A stretch of DNA of 24,132 nucleotides from Protostelium mycophagum (Eukaryota; Evosea; Variosea; Protosteliida; Protosteliaceae): assembly GCA_002081555.1 (NCBI GenBank), contig MZNV01002348.1, positions 1-24,132 of the forward strand, given 5' to 3'. This document shows, in pieces, positions 10,401 to 19,000 of this stretch; within the stretch, counting starts at the first letter, position 1; every line of letters begins with the position of its first letter. The position numbers and the translations under genes were made by a program. Under the pieces are notes generated by a model. That model saw only the letters and a list, made by a program, of their open reading frames with translations. It searched no databases and was not told the origin of the DNA.

Positions 10401-12288
10401 GGGGTTGATTTTTCCACGAAAAATCCAATCGCAAATTTCAGTCCAAAAGGGGAAGACACATTCTTCAAAGACTTTTCCGAAGAACATCCGGTCAGAATAG
10501 TAGTGCATCTGAATGGGATTAGGTGGCATGACAATGGTGATGATATCTCACCGACACTACATCATAGATATGGTCCAGTAAGTCCACACCCCGGGGAAAA
10601 TTCGATAAAATTTCTTCCAAAGAGTCTTCATCGCTCATCTCATCCTTCACACATCAACCCAAATATTTTTTCGACTTGAAATATGATCTCATCTACAACG
10701 ATATATTTTTCAACATCAACATAGCATTCTTTTTCACATGAAAACTCACCAATCTACAGATCTGCGAGATCCAATCGAGTTTTCTCGACATCGGCTCCAG
10801 ATATGACATCATTCTTGTGATGCCAGATTCTCCCCCATTCAGTGCCTCTTCTGTCATGATATCATCATTCGTCATACACTTTCTGACGCAGTGACTCAGA
10901 GCCTGGCATATGAACCCGCCCGAGCCGTCACGAAATTTCTCTTCGAAAATACCGAGCCGCAGCCTTTTCGTACCGAGCCTGGAATTTTCAGTTTTCTCTT
11001 CTCGTGAATGATCACGGTAAGCTACCGCTCATGTATTTTGAGAAAAATGGGCATCTACAACGAGACGAAAAATCTCACCTGGCTATTTTTTTCATCAAAT
11101 CTACAACTGATCCGGAGCTCATCCAGCCGTCTACAACAATATCTCTGGATGCCTCAAACACACCCTTTTTATTCAGAGTAAAAGTGTCCGTAGATTTTCC
11201 AGTGTACAACATGAAGGAAATATGCTGATGACGTCATCAATAATATGCTCATATCTTTTGCGATGAAACGTGTTTGACCTTGATAATTCAAAAAAAATAC
11301 GCACAAAAGACGTCAGAAAAATGAATTCTGGATAGACTTGAATTTTCACCTTTTGTAGAGTGGAAAGAGAAATTGTTCTGTGATTATTCTGCCCATTTAC
11401 ATCTCTGTAGAACGCCGAAAAATTTTCGGTGAATTTGTTCTCATAATTCTATGCCAGTTAGAAATCCACGAAGAATTTTCGAATAAAAAATCTCGAATCT
11501 TCAAGTTGGATTTCTTAATTTATTTTGAAAATATTTTCAAATTGAAAATGTCTAATTTTTCGAAGAAATCACCTGCTTATTGGACATGTTTCTCCAGGTC
11601 AATTTTTTTGGTTTCGATTTGGGAGGTCTGATCATCACAGGTTCAACCTCTAAAGAGAAGAGAGATGGTGTACTGTTCGTAATCATGGCTGTATCATCTA
11701 GCCATCCGTTCTCTTTCGGTCTGAAAAAATCAAATGAGGCAGCTGTTTTTGCATGATCATCTCACCCTTGCGGTTTAATGGGTTCCTTCGTTTCAATTGA
11801 GAACATGAGATTCATTTTAGCGGATTTTGGTCCGTAATAGTCATGAAATAAAGTCGAGAAACCTCCAACTTCTGTTGTGGCTTCTGATGAGAGTAAGGTG
11901 AACATAGAATTGAATGAGCTTGATTATCACCTCGTTCGATTGTTTTATCCTGAATCCCTTCATCCAAAATTGGTGATAATGCCAGAAGAGTGGACATTAA
12001 TTGTTGACCTAGCTCATCGCCAGCAATCCTGCGCAGATTCCTTGCTGTGTCTTCTATATGTTCTGCCACTCTGGCTTCATTTCTCATCTTTAGTTGAAGA
12101 CATGCCGTGCTCAGTTTGATCAGATTGTTTTCCTCCCTTTCTTTCTCATTGAGGCGTGTATGTAGTGATGAGATGTTGCTGTCTTCAAGATCCAAGATTA
12201 TAGCCATGCATTGTTTGAAGATATGTTTGTCATTTCTTCCTAATTGTTGAAAACATAACTTTCTGATCTCATCTGCCGCTGAGGTCAT
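7402..12288 (-). CDS. TUBGCP6: Gamma-tubulin complex component 6 (GCP6)
   Basis: A subunit of the gamma-tubulin ring complex that nucleates microtubules at centrosomes and basal bodies. Twenty-one exons: 11931-12288, 11766-11883, 11573-11720, 11350-11388, 11079-11224, 10750-10978, 10552-10638, 10365-10508, 10155-10316, 9963-10107, 9810-9916, 9552-9769, 9147-9507, 9039-9101, 8757-8876, 8364-8508, 8102-8303, 7951-8038, 7761-7913, 7621-7699, 7402-7565. They join to about 1091 residues. GRIP1 begins near 220 (MLYTGKSTDTFTL) and includes FPFWTEICDWIFRGKINPF and INPIAKQILRCGNF. A charged coiled-coil linker (about 480-750) is typical of GCP6 rather than GCP2-4. GRIP2 follows with SAGDFNDFF, YTVTYPVNIVV, YNQIFHFLLKMKR, HEMQHLM and LQRALIDSMLTKGLSPIM. 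The linker around 9147-9769 is ambiguous (see findings). GCP5 is the main alternative. The start ATG is the first in a frame closed upstream by TGA. Confidence 0.87.
8667..8683. repeat. Perfect GC-rich hairpin in a GCP6 intron
   Basis: GTGGCGC and GCGCCAC flank a GGA loop, a perfect 7-bp stem. It lies in the 248-nt GCP6 intron 8509-8756, which also contains GGGCAAAGCCC (about 8602-8612), another stem with a 3-nt loop. Confidence 0.7.
8958..8978. repeat. Perfect 9-bp stem hairpin in a GCP6 intron
   Basis: CTTTGCGGC and GCCGCAAAG flank a TTT loop. It lies in the 162-nt GCP6 intron 8877-9038 and has the same plan (GCGGC, three bases, GCCGC) as the repeat at 3210-3226. Confidence 0.75.
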
Positions 12289-12487
12289 GTGTTGGTTCAA
12301 ATGATCAAAATGGCGCCAACACCGGATTTTACAAGCGGGATTGTGTCACAACAGCTCAACCGATGTCAATGAAATACATCAAAGAAAGAGCACTCTTTTG
12401 TTGTGGTATCTTTATAAAACAAATATCCAACCCTCAAAACTTCAATCTTTACACGATAAGTCTTTATAATCTACAAGAGAAGCGGAT
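12289..12487 (-). promoter_or_regulatory. GCP6 upstream region
   Basis: This is a 199-bp gap between the GCP6 start and the stop of the next same-strand gene. On the minus strand it holds a TATA-like TTTTATAAAG (plus 12410-12419), about 120 bp before the ATG. It must contain both the 3' end of the upstream gene and the GCP6 promoter. The TATA assignment is tentative. Confidence 0.3.
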
Positions 12488-12898
12488 TTACTTGAATCCC
12501 TTGAAGCCAAGGAATCCCTTCCTCTTGTATCCCTTGTAACCGTGGTGGTGGTGGTGATGGTAGCCGGGGGGAGGGTGACCATAACCTATCAGAGTCAGCT
12601 CATTTCTCTTGTAACGTCTAAAAGTTCTCACCATGGGTTTGGTGGACAACAGCTACTGGAGGATATGCAACGGGTGCAGGATATCCAGTTGTGTAAGTCT
12701 GTTGAACGACGGTTCCTATTCTACATTAGCCACGAAGAAGGTTTATTTCATTTTTATAGACGTACCAGCTGGGGGATATGGGGCGGGATATCCGGGAGCA
12801 GCGACATATTGCTGAGGAGGGTAAGGCTGAGGAGGATATCCGGGAGCAGGAGGGTATCCTGGTGCAGGGTAGCCGTATGGAGGAGGGTAACCGCTCAT
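12488..12898 (-). CDS. Small Gly-Tyr-Pro-rich (GYPPX-type) protein
   Basis: Three exons (12766-12898, 12632-12715, 12488-12585) give 104 residues. The first half is a degenerate tandem of PGYPP/APGY units starting MSGYPPPYGYPAPGYPPAPG. The middle is Val/Thr-rich. The end carries six consecutive His and then a basic aromatic tail, GYKGYKRKGFLGFKGFK. This architecture (GYPP repeats plus a His/Lys/Phe/Gly tail) recalls the short GYPPX proteins of plants and of other eukaryotes, whose role is poorly defined; membrane or calcium association has been suggested for related repeats. No membrane segment or signal peptide is present. Splice phases agree at both junctions. The upstream gap to DYNC2I1 (12899-13088, 190 bp) should hold its promoter. 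Confidence 0.75.
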
Positions 12899-13088
12899 GT
12901 CGTTGTTGGTTCCGGTTGAAATTGAGTGACCAGAAACGAAACTTTATTCCATGAACACAAATAACACGAAAACACCCCGACCTTTGGTCAAGATTCAGGG
13001 CTCTTCTGCGAAGAGTTGGCAGTCATCAATGAAATTCTTTTGTGTTTGTCGCAAAGTCGATTCACGAGGTTTACAAACACATCTATTT

Positions 13089-15935
13089 TTAGGAGCAATT
13101 TGTCGCCACAAAGTCGGCCAGCTTGCTCTTCTCATCTGGTCCTCCTTCGCAGTATTTCCGGCTGAAAAAAGTCAGTTCCGCCATCATAAAGTGGATTTGA
13201 TGTTGAGCATTACTTGACGTAGTGAACCTCGACGTGGCCGTCTTGATGTGCGAACGCAATGGATGATGTCCTTCCCCTCTCTTGGCTGATCGCAACATCT
13301 GTCACAGCAGACTTTTTAGCATTGAAGGCTTCAGCAACTGTAGATGTTGTGGGGTTGATTTTCAAATCCCAAGCGTGAATGTGCCCCGTCGACACGGCAT
13401 AAAACACTTCTGCTCGACTTCGCGACCAGAATACAGTGTTCACAGCCGTTTTCCTCGACTTATCGATCTCCCAGACATACAAAGGGTTGGTGGCGTCTAC
13501 ACTGAAGAGGGATACGGTACCGTCGTCCATTCCCGCCAAAAAATACTGGGGGATGAAAGGCGAGAAACTGATGGAGTTGACGCGGGTCGCAAAACCTGGC
13601 TTGTTATGTGAAGCCATGGAATAATCCACCTATTTTATTAGATTTCATCACAAAATCTTTTGAAGCTTTACAACGAGACGGAAATATTGCTTGATTGACT
13701 TTTTACTTACTTGTCCAAAACGAACCCCCCTGACTATCTCTCCAATATCTGTTGAGACGGTGAACTGGTTGCTGTCGTTTGGCAAGAATGAGATATCGAG
13801 ACATCTCATGTAAGGTGTTTCTCTCGTCCTCGGACCACTTCCTACATCTGAATCGTTGGGGTTTCTGACTTTGAGCGAATTCGACTTCTGTAATTTGTAT
13901 TTTCCACCAATGGACAGCCCATAATCGGACTCAATGGCTCCTCTATAAAAAATGAGGTTGTACATGAAGAAAAAATGATGCACCTTTCTGATTCTGTCAG
14001 TTGCATGAGTAACCACACATTCACGTCTCCTTGCTCATCCATAGTGGCCAAAGCTAGAGGTGCTGCTCCTACCTGACCCAGATGAGTGAGATATCTTGAG
14101 AACAAAAATGAGATATCATACCCCTGTTGTTACTTCCTCCTCCTCGCCGAAGGGATCGTCTGATGTGCTATTTGGTAGTGTTGGAGGAGCGGTTTGACGT
14201 GGGAGTGTCACCAGTTTGACCTGAAACGTCATTATGAGACTCTTCAAACATCACTTACAATTGAGTTCACATGGTTGTCATAAAATAAATTCTCTGTGCT
14301 GTAAGTTGGCCGCCGTAGCTCCACAGGCATTCCACTTAAATTAACTGTGGGATGTAGCGAGCTGAACTCGTTCAAATCCCACACAAGAACAGTTCCAGAA
14401 ATAGTTCCCGCCAAAATGACTTGTGGGTTATCCGGGTTGAACTGACAAGTCGTCGGTTCTGACTCTGATAACAAAATTCTGTACAGATCAGCTTCGACGT
14501 TCTAGAGGGGGTATACCTCGTGGGCTGTGATGGTGCGTTCAAATTGTAAATACATATCAAAGATCTATTTTTAATCTGGATATCTTTGGTGTTTGAATGC
14601 GTAAAAACAACCGCAATCAGATGAGGAAGACTAGGGCAGTATGTGACACCTTGCTACGTTAGCCGTAATTCAAAATCAAAATTCTCACTCTTGGCGGTTG
14701 CACCAGTCAAGAATTTCGGTGGGTCAACATTTGTGTACTGGTCAGCAAAAGGATATGCAGATGTGAATGTGGCCTTCTTCGAAGACCCGTCCATCAGATT
14801 CTCCTCCAAGATATTCTCCACCACCTCTGATGCAGGCAGAAGGAAGGCTCCCAGACGATTTCTGTCGTTATAGATTTGTAGAGGGTTATTGTCCCCGCTG
14901 GAAGTGGCGGAGGAGGAGAAACCCACGTCATCAGGAAACTTTGGTCCTTTACAAAGTGTATATAAAAATGGACTTCACCTGTACAGCTTTGTCGTCCATC
15001 TCTATGTCGATTGTCTGGGTCTCTGCGAAGCAAACATCTTCATTCGTCTGTGTGTGGCTCTGCGTGGAGTTGCTGTTTCCAAAGTTTCTGATGAACAATT
15101 GATATTCTGTGAGTGGTGGTATGTCTGCAATCTCTATGGAAACGACGTCCAACTCAATCATGTTCAACAGCTCAATTCCTCTCACTATTCTCCGGGTCGC
15201 CTCTTCTGCTTTCTTCAATTCTGCAGGGTCGATATAACAGCGCTGCTGTAAGAGTGGCTCTGGCCGTGCAGCTCTCAACAATGCCGCTGGAGAGGCTTCT
15301 GTTGATTGCCTAGCAGGTGGATCGCGTGCAGGTGGAGGAGTGGAGTTATGGTCTTCTGGTTCTTGCTCAAAGTCCTCATCATAGTCCTCTTTCTGCGGTG
15401 CATCAGATAATGTACAGTACGATTCTATTTCAGTTGTGACTCGAATGACAGCTGTAAAATTACGTACCTCAAATTCGTCTTGATCGTAACCACCGTCTTC
15501 ATAGTCATCCTCTTGAGGTTCCGGTGGCGGTGGCGGTGCGGCCGATCTCGATGATTTCTTTGTTTTTGCTGGTGCCTCCTCGCCATCCTCAGTTGATTTC
15601 TTCTTCTTCTTTTTCTTCCCGTCCTCTGCTGGAGGTGCCTCACCATCATCCTTCTTCTTTTTCTTCTTCTTTTTGACATCCTCTGCTGCTGGTGCATCTC
15701 CCTCTGCATCTTTTGGCTTCTTCTTCTTCTTCTTCTTCTCGCCATCTCCTGCATCGGCTGCCGGTTCTTCAGCAGCCTCTTTCGACTTTTTCTTTTTCTT
15801 TGGTTTGTCCTCTGAGGGTGCTTCTTCCGCTACATCATCTGTCTTCTCCTTCTTTTTCTTGGTTGATTTCTTCTTTGGAGCTGCGTCGTCGGCAGCTGCC
15901 TCCTCTTTCTTCTTGCGAGGTTTCTTCTCAGACAT
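13089..15935 (-). CDS. DYNC2I1: Cytoplasmic dynein-2 intermediate chain 1 (WDR60)
   Basis: An intermediate chain of the dynein-2 motor that drives retrograde intraflagellar transport. Ten exons (15468-15935, 14979-15392, 14689-14938, 14517-14649, 14259-14478, 14122-14220, 13984-14072, 13711-13942, 13214-13629, 13089-13161) give 797 residues. Residues 1-135 are runs of 5-8 Lys separated by Ala/Glu/Asp-rich spacers. A conserved WDR60 block follows at 230-262 (ELDVVSIEIADIPPLTEYQL and IRNFGNSN). Two TQT motifs (270-272, 281-283) look like light-chain binding sites. WD40 blades run from about 390 (VTYCPSLPHLIAVVFTHSN, AGTISGTVLVWDL, MDEQGDVNVWLL, AGMDDGTVSLF, STGHIHAWDL). The last exon replaces an early stop read-through and gives a C-terminal helix as in orthologues. 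The start is the first ATG (MSEKKPRKKK). It is divergent from CFAP44. Confidence 0.9.
15559..15930 (-). repeat. Lysine-codon low-complexity repeat in DYNC2I1
   Basis: Plus-strand TTC/TTT-rich tracts encode on the minus strand seven or so Lys runs. The units of about 20 residues resemble EAPxAEDxKKKKKKK with variable spacers. The coding DNA is locally tandem and prone to length change by slippage. The poly-Phe ORFs read on the plus strand are shadows of it. Confidence 0.75.
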
Positions 15936-16025
15936 GCCAGAGGTGATATCTGATGAGAGATGACAACTCGGCAATTCACAAAACTATTTTTGGCTCTCCA
16001 ATTCGGCAACTCTCCCATCAAGAAG
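15936..16025. promoter_or_regulatory. 90-bp bidirectional promoter of DYNC2I1 and CFAP44
   Basis: The start codons of two divergent flagellar genes are 90 bp apart, so both 5' UTRs and the shared promoter must fit here unless untranslated exons lie inside the genes. TCGGCAA occurs twice (about 15968 and 16003). The second copy reads GGCAAC, the complement of the GTTGCC half-site found in X-box elements bound by RFX factors. A full X-box was not found. No TATA box was seen. Confidence 0.6.
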
Positions 16026-19000
16026 ATGGAAGAAGGGACGGCAGCGGTACCTGATGTGGCAGATTCGTTGGCCACCGCAAGCCCTTCTATAATTGATAGT
16101 GAGTCTGACGAGGAGAAGAAATTCGCCACTCTCCAGTGAGTCATTTATCAAGGTATCACAGCTGATTGATCTAGCTGTTCACTTGGATTCGAGAGCCGCA
16201 AACGAGACAACCTAGCTTTCATAGACACAAACCGGCTCTTATTTAGTGTTGGAAATGCAGCGCAGGTTCTCAATCTCGATGATATGACACAGAGATTCGT
16301 CTCGGGCATCTCAGACTACGGTATTGGAGCGATTGCAGTCCATCCTACCAAGTCTTGCTTCGCCGTAGCTGGACAGGGCAGCAAGAAGAGACCTCCAGAG
16401 ATACACATCATAGACAGCCAAGCATTAACCACCAAAAATGTTTTAAAAGGAGGAACTACCTTTGGTTACAGCACAATCAGTTTCGATCCCACTGGACAGA
16501 GATTGGCCTCGGTTGGAATGGCTCCTGATTATACCCTCGTAGTTTGGAGTTGGGAGCAGCAGACGATCGTTTTGAGAAGTAAAGCATTCTCCCAAGATGT
16601 CTATAAAGTATACTTCTCACCCATTCATGATGGGAGACTGATCACGAGTGGAGTGGGTCATATCAAATTTTGGGGGATGGCAAAGACCTTTACAGGTGAT
16701 TTTTTCATTTAGATGAACCGCCATCCGTCCTGTGAAGATGAAGTTTTCAGATACTTTTTTAAATTGAAAAAATCAAATGAGCCGGTTAATTTAGATTTTT
16801 TCAACTTGATTTTTGCAAGAATGAAATAATTTTATCACGATTTTCGACATTTAAAAATGACAAAAACACATTAAAAAATGATACCAGCAAAAAAGATTGA
16901 TTTTTTTGATTTTCTTTATAGGTCTCAAGCTGCAGGGAGAAATCGGCAAATTCGGCAAGAGTGAACTCTCTGACGTCAGCAGCTTCGTAGAATTACCTGA
17001 TGGAAAAGTCGTGTCAGGAACAGAGAGTGGATGCCTTTTATTATGGGATGACATCACCATCAAGAAAGAGATTTATAGAAAAGGAAAGGTCGGCTGCCAT
17101 GCGGGAGAGATCGAGGTCATCTTTCGTCATGCGAACCAATTCGTCACGGCAGGTGAGAAAAGCGGGAGACCTCTAATTTGAAATTTAAAATCCGCAGGAC
17201 ATGACGGTTACATCCGTGTTTGGAATATAGAATCACTGGACCGGGCTTCTGCAGCGGAAGAATCCAATACTTTAGAGATTGAGCCGGTCACGGAGATCAT
17301 GGTGGGTCAGGGTGTACACATCCAGAATATGGTAGATGGAGGTGACCACTGGATCATACAAGATTCGGCTGGAGCGCTGTGGAAATTGAACCAGCTGGAC
17401 TCGCACTCTGTCGCAAGGTGTGTACGTTGTAGATACTCGTTCTTAACATCGCTAGGAGGATTTTCAATTTCCACGCGGGGGCTGTCGCAGGCATCGCGAG
17501 CTCACCTCTTCGTCACATTGCGGCGACAACGGGACAAGATGGATCTCTTAGGATTTACAATTACGCTGAAGGAAAGCTATTGGACGCATTGTCCGGAACT
17601 GTATCCGGGTCGAAAATCACCTGGGCACCTTTGGTGAGTTCCACGATTTTATATTTGATTTACAATGTTGTAGACCGCCGATGGTACTGGATCTACTTTT
17701 GCAGTGGGTTATTCAAACGGGCTTGTCAAAATTTTCTCTTACACCCAAGCTGTAAGTACACTTCATCTACAACCTATGAAAAAAGTTTTACCCCAGCCAG
17801 GGTCTCGACACAGTGAAAACTTTCAGACCACATAAAGACGATATTACCCACATCGAGTACTCCCCTGATGGGAAATGGCTAGCGACATCATCAGTATGAG
17901 TATATACATTTTGAAGTAGAATTTACCAGCCTACAGAAAGATGGTTTGCTGTTCTTTGTGCAAGTCAGACAGAATTATGCGCCGCTCGGTTTCACTCGTC
18001 TCTCTTCCTATGGTGTCACAATATCATGGGACGTGTCATCTACAACAGTGTTAGTCTGTACAAAAGATGGAAGCATCCTCCAGATGGTTGAACCCTCTGA
18101 ATGCTCTCCAAGCAGCGCTTCCTCTTACGTGTTGGAAGATGTCAAGATAACTTCGTATCAGATGCGACGAAAGAAGCCAGAACCACCCCCACCTCCCCCA
18201 GCTGCAACCCCTGCTGATGGTACAAACGCAGCTCCAGACGACAGTTCAAAGGTAAAACTCACTGATGAACTTCATGAGACTTACGGATAATACAGATGGA
18301 GGATGCAGAAGCGATGGAGGCGGCAAATGCGAACGAAGAGCTGTTAACCGAAGAGGGTGGTGATGTGACACAATCAAAATCGACAGAAGAAGGCGATAAT
18401 CCCGAGAAGGTTTCACCTTACAATTTCCCAGTCTTCGAATTTTGACGAAAATATCAAGGAGATTATGATGACATCATTGTACAATCCGTGACAAATGACA
18501 GCCCGCTACTGAATCCGCAGAACCAGAAGCACCGGAGGAGGTTGATGAGCTTATCGAAGAGGGCAAGCCCACTCGTGTTCTCTACATGCAGGGTCAGGCC
18601 TACGAAACACGATTCTTCGTTACTTCTAGTGGCTCTGATGCCGGCTTTATATATGTGTGTCATCCAACCTTGCCCGAACCCATAAGCGAGATACCTTCAC
18701 ATTCAAGTGTCTGCAACATCATGAACTACTCTTCGACCAGAAATTATTTCCTGTCGGGAGGAGAAGACGGTAGGTTCTGCCTTATTTTACATTGAGGCAT
18801 TTCATAGCAAGTCTCTATGAGGCTTTTCTTCGCCTTTTTGCCTTCAAACCCAGCAAAGCATGTATTGTCTTTCTGCATTCTGAGATCTGCCACAATGCAA
18901 TTGTCGCTCAAAATGATTAGGTAGTATTTTTGTCAGAGAGGTAAAACACATGGACCAATTGTGGAAGATCAATATACATTCTACCGTAATTACGGGTGTG

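Noticed and set aside
11225-11288. Frame reading RSNTFHRKRYEHIIDDVISI as a GCP6 exon.
   Set aside because: It cannot be joined to the following GRIP1 frame; the short exon 11350-11388 joins directly at 11224 and gives a better family match.
11812-11815. Apparent ATGA overlap between a 162-residue ORF and a downstream GCP6 start, as in a bacterial operon.
   Set aside because: Removing a 47-nt GT-AG intron (11884-11930) joins the upstream ORF in frame to the GCP6 reading frame, so both are one gene starting at 12288.
15673-15963. Plus-strand ORFs rich in poly-Phe and poly-Ser.
   Set aside because: They are the reverse complement of the lysine runs of DYNC2I1.
18854-18902. An extra CFAP44 exon between 18770 and 18938.
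   Set aside because: It would need introns of about 16-34 nt; skipping it joins 18769 to 18939 in phase with a good family match.
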